64,000 nt of DNA from Enoplolaimus lenunculus (taxonomy: Eukaryota; Nematoda; Enoplea; Enoplida; Thoracostomopsidae), in assembly GCA_030248215.1 (NCBI GenBank), contig JASANG010000266.1, positions 124,001 through 188,000 of the forward strand, read 5' to 3'. This document shows, in pieces, positions 12,775 through 26,120 of the stretch. The number at the start of each line of letters is the position of its first letter. Position 1 is the stretch's first letter. Both the position numbers and the translations under genes were made by a program. Below the pieces are notes generated by a model. The model saw only the letters and a program-made list of their open reading frames with translations. It ran no database searches and had not been told where the DNA came from.

Positions 12775-15700
12775 CAGACCTATAAATGTACATTATTGAG
12801 CATGCTATAACGAAACTTAAGGTGACATTAATATCATTATTTATCCAACTAGCAGATGATGATTCTACTCCAGTGAAAGGATAAAAGAAGTCTGTTGGTA
12901 GTCGTAAATCAAGTGTAGGTATACGAGCTACCGCTTCCGATGCGAACTGTGTCGCGTCAATAAATTTCACTGTGTGTACGATTGGAACGCGTTGAACTTT
13001 GGCAGTGGCTGAAGTTTGAGCATTTGCATGATGACATTGTTGGTTGAAACACTGGAATAAACAATAAAAACAATATAAGGTGGAAAATTTTAACAAGCTA
13101 TGGAAGTTCCACAATATCATGCGTACACCAGATTATTTTTGACAGGGTAGTGTGATGGACGGTGAAACTTTTTTGACTTCAGTGCGCGGCGCACTGAAAC
13201 TGTTTGCTGTAAGAGAAAAATTTGACAAATTTAGATGAATCGACGAAAACCGAAAATTTGGAAAACCGCTTCCAACTATAACATAATGGGTTATCGTGCG
13301 GATTACGACTTTCTTGTACTCCATGGTGTGCGGTACATTTAATTTTTCGCTTCAGTGTACTGTAGACTGAACCTTTTTGCTCAGGCACTGAAGTTTTCTT
13401 GACTTCAGTGTTCATCACACTACCCCCTTAAAAGTCACCTGATGTACGTATGTTATTGTGGAAGTGGCATTAGAACTTAAATATTGCGAAACTTATGACA
13501 TCATATAAAAAATCACCCGTCGTTCTGCAACCTGAAACTAGAGGTAGTAGAAAGAGGTCTTGATTGGACAAAATTTACAAACATACAAATCTTTGAAAAA
13601 TGTCGTTGTCTGAAGGGGAAAATGCCGCGACACTGCTTGCCCAATTATGACGATATGCGGCAGAAACATAAGTAAATTATATTTCAAGTCAAAAACAGAT
13701 TTGACTTTATCTCTACTATGCAGCCTAAGATCAATATGACAAAAATAAATTTTTACTTTAGCTGACGATTTTAAAGTCAGTTTCGATTATATCGTAGTAC
13801 AGACTTACAAGGAATTGTAAATTTTGTGCCGGATGATATGTATTCCGAACGCCAAGTATCTTTGCTTGCGGATTTGTAAACGAACCAACGTACGCGAACA
13901 CAATTTCTGTGTCAAGACCTAATACAACACCGGTGCATAGACCAGATACTGGACTGCCAACTTGCTGAAAAATAGGAAACTAATGCTCGTTGTTTCAATC
14001 TTCTAGGGCTTCGCTAAAAGGAGGGTTTATCCGAGTTCACACACGCCGACCTATCTCTGATAATCAAAACATATGCTTATGTGATTTGCTCCAAAACTGT
14101 CTGGCTTTAGAACAAGAATTAGAGACGTGAATTACAAACTTTAATCCTGATTTCTATATTGCGGCGAATATCACAACGAGCAGCACAGAAACTGTAAGCA
14201 GTACGTTAGAACCCCTCGGTCTCGAGCGTCAAGCTCCTACAGCTGAATGGTCATCGTAAACGCCTGCAACTCGAGAGACTGAGGATCGAATCTTATGTTG
14301 AAATTACATCTTTTATGAAATTGAAAATATTCATGTGAGAAAGGGTTAAAAAACACCAATTCGTTATTCATTCACTCAAAACTACTGGCTAGACTTCAAG
14401 ACGACAAGTCAACTAGAAATTTAATTATTTCATTAACGTCGCTTCACCTTTCCTACATGACTTTCGCCGTGACTTTGAATAATCGGAACCCAGTCATTGC
14501 TTAATTCCGATACTGAAACATTTCCAAATACACCAACAACATTGCGATACGACGCGTTAAGCAAACGTATCACAGTTTCTTGTAGAATTCGGCAAGTTGT
14601 CGTGTTCAACGTTGAAGAAATGCTGAAATTTAATAAGCATTTACTAGCAATATACACACAGCCGTTATAGGCTTTGTACAACTCAATCATTTTTTTATTT
14701 GAAAAACTTACAGATCACCACCAGATAGAGCTGTAAATGTTATACAAACTTTCACACTTCAAAAAGGCAAACTTGTGCGTTTATAGTAGTACTATTTAAC
14801 CCAAAATTTGCGCCCGAAAAAGCGTCGAAAGTCGCAATTTCTAAACTGTGCGTAAAAAATTTATGAATTTACACTACTCATTTTATTTTATTTTAACCAA
14901 CCCATTTTGATATCTGTTTTTATACATTGCCAACACAAATTAGATTTCACTTGAGCAGTACATACATTTGAAACTGATGTTGTAATTGTGCAAACTCAGT
15001 GATTTTGAAATTTTTCATGTCAACATCTTTTTATCAAACATATGAACAGTGCCGGTGTAGACTAGGGTGCCCCCATAAAATTCCGGTGTGGGGGACTCTT
15101 GCGACGATCAAAATATTTTTGAAATATTTTCTAAAATATTGTTAGGGTGGGGACCATTTTTGGGGAGGTCTGCCCCAAATGATTGTATACGGTGCTGTTT
15201 CGGCCGTGCTTATGAATGCGCCATGTTCGCCGCCCTGACGCGACCGATCATATTTAAAAACTATTTCACTAGACATAGAGAGCGGTACGCTACTGGACAC
15301 CGTTTTGAAATTTACTTTTATGCCGTGTGACGACTCGCAGAGGTACGCGGCAGCGCCGATCACGGTAAAGGTATAGCGCAAGCCTTACTCAATAATACAT
15401 CCGGAAACAGAATCATGGCCAAATAATACTGGCATCCGTTCAGCTTCGACGTCGCATTGTCCGTTTGGCCCGCTTGATAACGCTGTCAACCAATTAAATC
15501 GATTGGGCTCTAGTTGAACTGAGGTTGACGACGTTAAAACATGTCACGCAATTGTTAAGGAAATGCAATGGGTTCGAAGCGTACTGCAATCTCGGGAAAA
15601 TCATTGTAACAGCTCTATATGGTGCGGTATTACACTACAAACAGTCCAATGATTTATTCAATTATGAAACTGAAACTTTAATGCAGTTTCTATGGGTCAG

Positions 15701-18700
15701 TCAAAAGCGTTGTACAAAGCCATTGTAGACATTTTGCGGCTATGAAAATGCTAACATACTTGTCAAACTTGTAAAATGTCCACGGAAAAATAGCTAAAAC
15801 AAACTAACATTATAGGTGCTATAAAGTTTAACCATAGAAAGCAATAGACCCCCACCCATTGTATAAAAATCGAAATATACCTAAACTTTAAGCCTTAAAT
15901 TTTACAACTGAACAATTCGTGTTTTAAAAAAGGATATTTGTTTCCTTCGCTGAAATCAACAACGCCAGCCAGTACAGGTTCACCATTCAAATATCCTGGA
16001 TTGCCGCTTCGTTGAAATTTAGCACCATATGTGTCGGTGTCCTTAAAAAACATAACGAACTTTTACAAAAATGAAATTCAAAATGAACCAAACATTACTT
16101 ATGTTTGTGTTCACATCGCTGTCAAATCTCGTTGCGTTTGTTCGTCATAAAACTAAAACTACCAGTCAACGTGTTCTCAAATGTGTGTTAGCTAGCTCGT
16201 ATCACCAGTTGATGATAGATCTTGTAACCTTCGAACCAATGAGTACTGATGCTCACAGCTCAAAATTCAGCACATTTTTCTCATATGATTTGCTGTACTC
16301 CAGTGCCAATTTTGAGTTCAACAGCTGCAATAGTTAGTGAGTTTCAAAACCTATTACTAACTGAAGATAGTTGCAATACACATTTGAGAATATGGGACTG
16401 GGACACTGGCGTTGAACTGTGACATTTGTTCGTATCGTATGTCTCTATATATTCAATATTTGTTGCATATTTTCAGTCATTATTCGGTGAATCGCAACCT
16501 TTGACCCCCTTTAAAATTTTCCCTAAATTCGTCCCGATGTTACAAACCCAATTTCGTTTTTAGTAAATTATTTTAGCTAGAAGCTTGTCTTGTTTACCCA
16601 CTGAAATAGTTTTAATTTATTTTTAACAACTCGTTTTATAGATAAAATCAGATCTGCGGAACGATGGTTCAGGCTGTGAAAATGTAATTTTATCGCAATG
16701 TTTGCAATATCGCAGCCTGATGAGGCAACGCGTCTGTGAATTTGAAATAGAAAGAATTTGTGCGTTTGACTATAGTATAAACGACATTGTTCTACTTACC
16801 CAATTATATAAAACATCAATTTTGATAGGAACTGCGTCGATTCTATCGCTCATGTCTACGTCGCCAAGAAGAAACCTAACTGTAATGTCTAGAATGCCTC
16901 GAATTGCGCTGACATTGAACAAATACGTGACCTAAAGCGGAAACGGCCTGTGCAACAAATGTCACTAGGCAACAAATGTGAATGCCTGAATCATTATTTG
17001 TGCTTTATGCTTATAACAACAATTGCGCAATAAAACGGGTTTTCCTACAATAGTATAAAATCGTCATTGGATATGTTTTCCACGACTCTAGACGTTGAAC
17101 TCAACTCATTATTGTTTATTGTTGTTATTACCACACAATAAATCATTAACATATGCTGTAGAAATTATTGCGATGTCTTTTAACCACTTATTCAAATCTG
17201 ACTTATTTAGAATCAAATTTGATTCACAAATCAGTCAATTTTGTCAGTAGGCCGAGTCGGCATCAATTTCGACCGGAGTCGCTTTAATTTGAATATACCG
17301 ATAGTCGGAAAAATTTTCGGTTCTCTAATTTTTAGCTAGAATGTTTTGCGACTGTTTTCGCACCATTTTATCAAAATATTGATTTGGTCGCTATAACTGC
17401 CAAGTTTTTTTATTCTTTGTTTGTTGACATCAATTTTAGTCAGCAATAAAATTTTTTAACATGAGCACCGGCTGAGTGACTGTGTCAAATCAGGTTCACT
17501 GCTGTGATCGTATTTTAGACGCAAATTGTACAACTAACGTGTTTGCAAACAAATCGACACTTGCTGTTTTCCTTATCGAAAATTGGGATCGGAATTTCAT
17601 CTAGTGAAATGACGGTTCCGTTCGAATATTGATTATCATTGGAGAGTCGGACTTTTTGCGTGCGATAAGTAAACAAAGCACGGCGATGAAGGTTATCTGA
17701 AATAATTTACATGCCAGGTGCGTTACCAAGAATTCAAACTGGTGCTGTCTGCAGGTTCGTTAATCGAAGACATGTGTTATAACTATAGGGGCATGCATAA
17801 TAAGATTACGCGTATTAAAAGTTGCGCTATGCTGGTACGGCGCCGTGCGTCACCATGCGGTATTGTTGCGCGAATTGTTACTTACGACATGATACTGTAT
17901 GCTAACGAACGGTGACGTACGGCGCCGAACGATGTTTTAAAATAAAAGGTATAGCGCAACCATAAGCCGACGTTTAACAATAATCAGATTAAAAAAATTT
18001 TGCATATTTGAGCTTATCATGCGTGACCTCCTGAAATCATTTACCGCTCAAATTTGGAATGCTGAAAATTTGGGTCAAATAAACTTTATCTGACACACTG
18101 CGAGCGGTTTGGATTGGCGTTAAATCAGTTGTTTCACAAGTCTGATGACCAAAACTTTAACACAATGCTACTCAGCTCCCCAAGCTGCGTCGTAAGGCGT
18201 ATCGTTTTCTAGGTTTTTTGCGAAAACATTTTTTGAACCCATGGAGGACCTAAAGATGTTTAAAAACAGAATTTTCAAATTTTCAGATCTGTTCGTGAAA
18301 TGATCAGGGGAGATAATGATTTCTGATATGCAAAACATTTTTAAATACAATTTTTAAACAGATACTGACTCGCGAAAAACCTGATGAAATCCGGTACGTC
18401 ATGGGTCCGAACTTCCACACCAATAACATAAATGTGCAACTTAAAAAACTACACTGAAAAGAAAGTAAGTCAGATTGACACTCTCCGAAATAGGCTCCGC
18501 GGAACTACACAAATGAGTCAAAATCGACTCCGACAGAGTCAAATTCGCGCAGTTTGTGTAGTCCCGTAGAGGCTATTTCGGAAATTTATTTTGACTCACC
18601 ATTTTTTGCAGTGTAATTAATAACTATGAAAAGTAAAAGCTAAACACTAACCACTACTTTCCGATACGCTGAAAGAAAAATTGACTTTCAAATAAATAAA

Positions 18701-21700
18701 ACGCACGATTGTGAACGATAGATTGACTTTATATTACCAGATGCATTTATATCTGCACTTTGAAGAGTTTCAGTTGATGTTTTCACCTGAGCAATAACGT
18801 TAAAACCTTTATAATAGTAATCGGTGCGCAGAAACGGTATCGAACCGCACCAATCACCGCTGTCACTATGTGCAGATATGTCAACGTAACACAAATTTGA
18901 TTGGGATACGAACAGTCCTGAAATATTTAATATTGGAAAATAACGATAAAACAAATTTTTAAATTTTATCAGAAAACAAGTGATAGGACATGCTAAAGTG
19001 TCTTATTCAAACAGTCTGTTAAGCAATTAAGCAATTATCATTTCGTCAAAAGTACATTAAACGCCAAGCACAGGGCCACTGGATGCGTTCAACGGAAATG
19101 TCAAATCCGTGGATATCAGTGCCTGTAACTTGGCAACCTGCAGAGTATACACTTGTATAGCAGAATGATGCAACTAAACACTGTGGCACCGCCTGGAATT
19201 ACCTCATTTACATGAGAATTGCACGTGTCTATACAATCGCGACATAGCTTGTGTGAGGTTGTGGATGTTCACTGAGTATTTTGTTTTAAAATTTGATGTC
19301 AGATTACCTATGTCGAAAATAGACGTGACTTAACGCGGCTAAAAAAATTTTCACCATCCAAGTTTTCTATAGTACCTATCGACCCATTATACAGACCTGC
19401 CCAGTGGGAAACTGAGGCTTAGGTTTAAGTATATATAGGCGTTGCTTTAGAGGACAAACCAATTAGTTAACCTGGGCCCATGGGCCAGGATGGTTATCAA
19501 GTTGCTCCATCAGAGTAGCCTTAAATTACATCTTCAGCCTTGAATCTTTTACCAATGTTACGAGTTTGCATTACTCTGCATTACACTCAAGATAATATTT
19601 CGGATAGTAAAGAAAAAATTTCTTACATTTAAGAAATATAATTAGCATGGTGCACTTGAAAAGTATTTCTGTTATAACAGAAATGTTTTCGAACAAGTTT
19701 TTAAATAAAGTCTGAAAATAAACGTTTTCCGGTTATTTTTAGACAAATTGTCTTAAATATCAGCGAAACTTTTCAGATTTGCCGCAGAAAATACTTTTCT
19801 GAATAAATTCAGAAATACTTTTTTGTGTGTACACCCTGCATATTTAGCAAGTAAAACAATAAAAACCATGCATCATCGAAGAAAAAATCCTTTACTCGCG
19901 ACGCCGAATTCTGAGCAGTAACTAGTTATGGTTGCTGTTGGTATTGTAAATATTCCTTCGGATGCGTCCGCTTCATGAATTATCCGAATCGCATCACCAA
20001 CCTGGAAAACACATTCAAGTGCGGAGGAGCTGTATCCACAATTGTGGTGTAGCACTTTATTACCAGTGCAAGCGAACTGCGACAGCTGCCAGTTCTAACA
20101 ATCGCGTAATTGAGAAGGGCAAACTAACGAAACAAATTTATCGAATTTTAAACTTAACCATTCTCTTGTTCGAAAGTTACAAATCCTATCACCAACTTGT
20201 AATACGTGCTACACGCAATTGACAAATTGAAATCAGAGAATAAAACAAAACAGCATAGCATGCAATTGCAAACATTTGCGTTTCACAAACAGTGAACAAG
20301 CTTTAGGATGTTGAAAGAAAATGAAAAAGGAATGCTACTCATTCGCTTTAGGATAACAAAGGCAAAAAGTGCCACTTTTAGCTGAGAGCAAATTTGCACA
20401 GTAGCCCGAAATAATCATCAGAAACAAAGTGCAAACGTTTCACTATGACGGGTTTCTTTGGCTATCATTTTGTATTAACTATGGAGCAATCATTATGCTG
20501 CCATTATTACAATTCAATAATTTTAATGTAAAATTTATCATTATACAATGTATATAACATTTAAATCACGAAGTTAGAACAAAATTTACTGTCCCAACGA
20601 AATTGAATGATAAAAGTCGAAAAGTTTACCTTGTAGTTAGTGATCAACTTTTCGTCAGGAACCATCATCTTTCGTGTTGTGTTCGCGATTTGACGCTGTT
20701 CAGCCAGCCGTTCGAAACTTTCCGAGTCGATTAATGATTCTGGTGACTCGAAATTGTTTCGCTCTGGATCTGAAGTCCGGAAACATTTCAAGATGTAATT
20801 TTTGTACAAATGCCATTTTTTCATTTTAATTTTTGTAGTACAACATGAGTGAGATAAAGTAAATTAAAGGCGTCTAGGGGAGGTCGGAGGGGGGTGAAGG
20901 AGAAAATTGTCATTGTGCATGTGAGAACAATTACGTGATTGAGACTTTAAATGTTTCCTAATTGCGTCTCTTTGTTTATAGATTTCGGAGAGCAGTAAAT
21001 GTTTTATAGGTAACGGAAAAATTATTATTCACAAGAAAATTGTTTTTCGCGATCTTGCCTCAGCGAGGTTGTGTTTAGTTGACTTTCAATTAGACCAAGG
21101 TTAATATGCCTGAACTGTTTCTATGTAGCACATATCAAATTTAGTCAATGACTTAAGTATTTACCTGAGTTAACTACGTGTTTAAAGACGACAAAATGGA
21201 TAAGTTAGTACTAGCACATACTTAAGTATTAAAGTCGTGTTTAAATACGGTTTCAGGAACCCAGGCATTATTCATTAGTCTAAAACAGTATCAGAATTGC
21301 AACGAACTTAAACATCAACAACAATGGGATTTTCAATTTTCTTAAAAAGGTCGGAATTGCAATCAGACCACTATGCATTTGTACCGTTAATAGCGTACAA
21401 ATGACAGACCATCTCACAGTCTCCTGCGCAAAATACTAATGATTTTATAAAAGTTTTTCGCAACAGATGCGTTTTGAAAGAAATTTGACTTTGTTGCACA
21501 TTTTGTTCATTCAAAAATAAGCCATCATTCCTTTGTGTATGTCAACAACTAATGCTTAAAAACTTACAATTGTCACGAACTATACACAATAGACCATCGC
21601 TGTTCGTAAATGTTTGATATTGTGTATTATTGAGTATAACCAAATCACGCTTGATGCAAACAGAATTGTCCGGCCTACATAAAAATGCGGAAACAAACAA

Positions 21701-22528
21701 TAAAACCTGTCAAACCTGTTAAAATTATTTTTATCAACAAATTTAATTGGTGAAAAAAATTTTCAAAGCATGTCTGGGTTCATTTGGTCGATTTAGAATC
21801 ACAAAATTTACATTTGGTTCCAGATTGACATGTCATCATGAATATCGATACAATTCGTTATGATAAAGTTTGAGCAACAGTTATGCTGCCGCGCAACTTA
21901 TAGAATGGAAATTTTAAATTCTGTCTCAATACCTCGGAAAATAATCTTGTATTCATATTTGGTTTAGAACTACCTCCAATATAATGGGCATCACACAGCA
22001 TGTATGCAAATGAGTTTTATCTTGGTAAAGACAAATTTGAAGATATGCAGTAGTAGCAGTTAATTCGGCAAAACCGTGCTCTTGCTGTGCTCCAAATGTC
22101 GATGATTATATAGCATCTCGATAAACAAACCAAATATTCTTTGCAGGTTTATGAATGTACCACAAGAAACGTCAAACTAGCACCATACAGCCATGAGCCA
22201 ATGTTTAATACATTTGTGCATTTTCAGGCTTAAATTTTGCACTCGAGAAATTTTTGCAGGCTTAAATTTTGCACTCGAGAAATTTTTACATTTCTCTATT
22301 GATAAACCGGATTAACTCTTACGTGAACTCTTCTTGAGTTGCACAGTTTGTGAACAACGCTCGAACTTCGTTGCTGCAATCTTTTACATCACAACAGCAA
22401 TTTGCATCACAAGCATTAATGCTTAAGTCGCAACTGCAATAAATTAAGTCTTGTTGCTGAGGTGCGGTTTGCCCAACACAGTCAGTTGCATAAAAAAGGA
22501 TTATGAAACCAGCAACAGTGACATCCAT
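12770..22528 (-). CDS. TCTN: Tectonic-family ciliary transition-zone protein (13 exons, 586 aa)
   Basis: Minus-strand exons: 22528-22323, 21674-21568, 20769-20630, 20001-19896, 19173-19063, 18917-18738, 16879-16800, 16041-15906, 14973-14937, 14756-14712, 14622-14448, 13964-13809, 13051-12770. Phases close on 586 codons plus stop; human TCTN1 is 587. The ATG opens a signal peptide (residues 1-22), then the cysteine knot CSCDLSINACDANCCCDVK typical of tectonics. Later landmarks are SGNPGYLNGEPVLAG, VFGNVSVSELSNDWVPI, SFTNPQAKILGV and LRLPTDFFYPF. A hydrophobic segment near residues 566-583 may anchor the C-terminus, as in TCTN2/3. Tectonics act in the MKS/B9 complex that gates cilium membrane composition. 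Weak spots: the donor at 19063 (GTTTAA), the donor at 14937 (GTGTTG) and the two micro-exons (37 and 45 nt) rest on phase and alignment. The paralogue (1, 2 or 3) cannot be set. Confidence 0.9.
13145..13427. mobile_element. Foldback MITE in tectonic intron 12
   Basis: The ends are inverted repeats: GGTAGTGTGATGG at the left and CATCACACTACCCC at the right. Internal arms share a TTGACTTCAGTG motif. The interior shows no coding. The family is not assigned. Confidence 0.6.
14205..14349 (+). mobile_element. piggyBac-type MITE copy with tRNA-like core (partial)
   Basis: It shares the core of the elements at 34830-35378 (CTCGAGCGTCAAGCTCCTA, then a GGTCATCGTAAACGCC stretch) and the right end CATGTGAGAAAGGG abutting TTAA. 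The left end is not clear. It lies in the tectonic intron between exons at 14448 and 13964, in the opposite orientation to the gene. Confidence 0.6.
18451..18614. mobile_element. 164-bp MITE with long inner palindrome
   Basis: The ends read ACACTGAAAAGAAAGT and TTTTTTGCAGTGT. Inside, CTCCGAAATAGGCTC and GAGGCTATTTCGGA, and ACTACACAAA and TTTGTGTAGT, pair as nested arms. The interior repeats GACTCCGACAGAGTC. There is no open frame. The flanks are AT-rich and no target duplication is certain. Confidence 0.65.
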
Positions 22529-24345
22529 ATATATTACAAACGAAATCCTGATATTTTAAACTATAGTACCTTTAACACGCAGAAATGTATACTGATAGTG
22601 TGAGGATTCTAGTTTTCTAAAGCCACATTCTCGCGTACAAATTTTTGCAGCGTAAACTCGTAGCTGCAACTTGCAAGTGCAATATTTTGCGTATGAAACT
22701 TGCAACTACAATTTGCACGTGCAAAAAATTTGAACGTGTAAATTGCAGCGGCAAGTTGTGTCAAATGGATGTGCAATTCGCAGCTGCAAGTTCTCGCTGC
22801 AAAATCGTGTACGTGACAATGGAGGTTAATTTTTTGAAAATAATGCTCCGTAGCAACAGAAAACAGGCACGTAGGGCATTGCGTTTTTGACTCGAACATT
22901 GAGCAGTCCATATTATGTAGGCTAATGCATTTTAAGGATCTGAACCAAATAAAAATTTGTCTTTTAAATGTTCCAAGCACAATATCTGGACATTGGTCTC
23001 GAATACGGGCGCAGAAAAATTTTAAAGAGCACCACGTGCAGCAGCTAGTTCCACTTTTACAACACTAGCCACAGCTACGAAATCAACCCAATATTGCATG
23101 AAAGTCGCTAGGATCTAAATTTAAACCGTTTTTCAATCATAGTCAATAATCCTGTTAAATTTAACTGCGTCACGTGTGCGCTCGCCATATATCGACAAAT
23201 TTTGCAGCTGAAATTTCAGATAAAATTATATCAAACGCTGGCCCTAGTAAAGATCATGCAGGGGCGGAACGTTTTTCTGTGGAACTAGAAAACAGTAAGC
23301 TTAAGCTTTAGGCTATTTTTGCATGGCTTAGGCTTAGGCTTAATAATATTCCCATTCTTATGCTTAGGTTTAGGATTAGGCTTATGGTTATGCTTAGGAA
23401 TACGCTTATAATACTGTTCCGCCCCTGTTTTTTACATTGGCCCAAACGCTTAAGAAACAATTATAAAACCTATTTTAGTGCAAACACAAAACTATTTTGA
23501 TTATATTATAAATGTTGGTAGTTGCAAAATACTGTGTTGCTTAAGAATGCGACAAAGCTATACTTTCCTTGTTGTTATAGGAAAATAGTAAATGAACAAT
23601 TTGGAATCGCGGTTGCTATAGTAACATGTTGCTAAATCTTAAATACCTATGGAACATAATACTCATTTTAGCAGCAAAATTAAATTGTTACTCTTGTGTG
23701 TATTAATACGTATAATTTGTGGAACGCGTTGCACAAAATCATTCGCTATATAATATAACGATTAATTTGCAATATCTGTGTTGAAAATTATTTATTCCTT
23801 GCGATTTTTAATTTTGTGACCAATTAAGTTCATATAATGTAATTTTTTAAGTGCATACGTTTTCGAGTTCAGTCGAATATTCGTGAAGTTATGTTTAATC
23901 GATTATAAATGTTTCGTTTTAAGATAATAGTTGTAAGCCATTGAACCAAAATTGGCTCATTCCTGATTAGCGACGGGGCACAGTCAACATTCGTGAAATG
24001 TAAAATTTTATAAAATTCGATGGCAGTCAAGTTGTAAATGTTAGTATATTTGTTTCTGCTTCCAAAAATATTCGTGTTTGTTTCCAAAAATCAGTGTCTG
24101 TTTGCGTTTAAGCAACAAAAATAACGAAAATTCAGTTAGGAGAATACTTATATTAAATGCACAAAATAGCAGTATTCAAATTGTCTAATATTTGGAACCA
24201 TTACTGTTGAACTGAAATTGGTGATCTTAAATTGTAGTATGAGATGCACACAACAAAAGTATAAATCGTACAAATTTTAATTTTTCGCAAACAAAAACAT
24301 GAACTGCATAACTGAACTGAAGTTTTGCTTCGAATGTGTGAATTA
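22529..24345. other. Divergent intergenic gap, first part
   Basis: Upstream of tectonic, no gene is supported. 22640-22810 is a run of quasi-palindromic GCAACTTGCAAGTGCA-type motifs, with a relative at 25955-26040. A TTAGGC-like MITE lies at 23240-23443. The rest is AT-rich and unremarkable. The tectonic promoter should lie here, but no motif is convincing. Confidence 0.4.
23240..23443. mobile_element. MITE with TTAGGC-like internal repeats (copy 1)
   Basis: Ends: GCCCTAGTAAAGATCATG then CAGGGGCGGAACG at the left, and TTCCGCCCCTG then TTTTTTACATTGGCCC at the right, an imperfect inverted repeat. The interior is a run of GCTTAGG-type hexamers with variants. Copies: 26144-26337 (nested in a pogo-like MITE) and 47380-47532. 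A diverged piece lies near 11265-11350 and perhaps 46200-46320. Confidence 0.65.
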
Positions 24346-25086
24346 CTGTAGTGACCCGATTAAGAGGCGGTATAATAAGAGGGGGATCCCCATTTTGAGT
24401 CTCAATCAATAGGAGTCCGTATTCCTAATAAGAGCCCGTAAGCGAATAGAGTCCCTAAACCTCAATTAGAGTCCATACATGTCAATTATCTCTTATTGTA
24501 GCGCATAAATGACTCCAGGACCAAATAATTTGAGTTTGAAACTTTAAAGCGTACTTAATGATACTCTGTAAGAATTTTTTCATTAACCTTTTCTCACATG
24601 AATATTTGCAATTTCACATGAAATGTAATTTCAAGGTGAGATTCGAGCCCCAGTCTCACGGGTGGGAGGCGTCTACGATGACCTCTGAGCTATAGGAGCT
24701 TGACGCCCGAGCCCGAAGGGGCTCTCCCGTCTTGTGGAGATTTTACACTGCGCATATAGGTTATGACTGTTACACACTGCTCCAAGTGTGCGTATTGCTC
24801 GTACATTATTGTATTTAGTTGCTCATAGTATATTCTATGAGTGAAAGGGTTAAATTTTGAATGTACATTCCCAAGTATAAGCTTACATTATCGCTCAAGC
24901 TATTGACACAAGACAAACAAACGTTTAATTCAAAGGATAGTTGCAGTACCGGAGATATATAAGCAGCGAAGGGTGGCAGATGACGAGTTGAAAATAAATA
25001 ACAGTCTGTAACCGAATAACAAGGGAAGGTACCTTCTGGAGAGGCCAAATAAGTATCAATCCCCCCTCTTAATCAGGTCACTCCAG
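24346..25086. mobile_element. pogo/Tc1-like MITE flanked by TA, with nested MITE
   Basis: The left end CTGTAGTGACCCGATTAAGA and the right end TCTTAATCAGGTCACTCCAG are inverted repeats, each bordered by TA (24344-24345 and 25087-25088). A TTAA-flanked piggyBac-type MITE sits inside at 24597-24849. There is no transposase frame, so it is non-autonomous. It is one of three relatives in 4 kb (24346, 26121 and about 27774). Confidence 0.8.
24597..24849 (-). mobile_element. piggyBac-type MITE with tRNA-like core, TTAA both sides
   Basis: TTAA at 24593-24596 and 24850-24853 flanks a terminal inverted repeat (CCTTTTCTCACATGAATA / ATTCTATGAGTGAAAGGG). On the minus strand the core carries GAGCGTCAAGCTCCTA-like sequence, an A-box-like TAGCTCAGAGG and a B-box-like GGCTCGAATC. 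It is nested in the pogo-like MITE at 24346-25086. Confidence 0.7.
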
Positions 25087-26120
25087 TAAGTAATCTTGAG
25101 TTTGAATTTGGATTCTATAATTCTGGATTTCTTTTTGTGAATTCTACGCAAACTTTCAGCTTAAACAATACCGTTATAAAATCGGTTCATATCCAGGCAA
25201 CAATATATCGATACAAGTTTCACCGCAAATTTTCTGGTTCTTCGTCTTCAATAAGTTCTATCAAGAGCGCATGATACGATATTATTCAATTCTTGGGGCT
25301 TCGCAATGGTACAAAACGTACAACGTACGAGTTACCTTTTGACCGATCCTCTTGTTTAGTAGACGGTAAAACCTGTGCGAACCATGGCACTGTATGCGTC
25401 TGACATCAAAGATGCTCAGCTTATTGATTTATATAGTTATTGCATGTGACAGCGACCCCCTCTATATATAAGTTCTGTGCCCCCCCCATACAGGCTTTGT
25501 ACATTTTATGTATATACCTACCTCGACAGTTGCATTGAAGATTTTGTGTTTTACGACAGATTAACGCGTTTGTGCATTTTCTTTCATTCCACACTCAGCG
25601 TAGTTTTCATCAAATCAGTCCGATGTTTCTTGTGCACTAAACCCTTCAGTTATATCCATTGCTAATTAAGCTGGTCATTCAAAACTCAAAATCAACAATT
25701 TCCAAAACTTTCGCGTTTCGCGAGAACGGAGTGTATTCAAACTAAACAAATGGGCTTATATTTTGTTCAGTACTGACAGGCTGTTATGTTGTAACCAAAC
25801 GGATCTTAACTTTCAAACACGACGTTACGCACACCCATGCTTATACCAAAACTCGGCCGATGCCCTCTAGGTGGGCTGAATTGCTGTGCTGGAGATTTTA
25901 TCTGCAATACCCCAACATTTCATGATGCGCTTCCAGTGTTTTCGACCAAAACTTGCAGTTGCGAGTTGTAGTTGCAAGTTCTTTGTTTTAAGAATTTAAA
26001 CGTGCAAATTTCAACTGTGTGTTCTCGCTGCAGAATCTTGCATGATTTACATGGAACAAAAAATGACAGATAACAATAATTGACACTCTTAAGCGTCATT
26101 TACTACAAGAAATTACTGTA
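25087..26120. other. Intergenic stretch between two pogo-like MITEs
   Basis: AT-rich sequence without a supported gene. A 62-codon plus-strand frame at 25477 shows no domain. A GCAAGTTGC-type quasi-palindromic stretch lies at 25955-26040. Confidence 0.4.
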
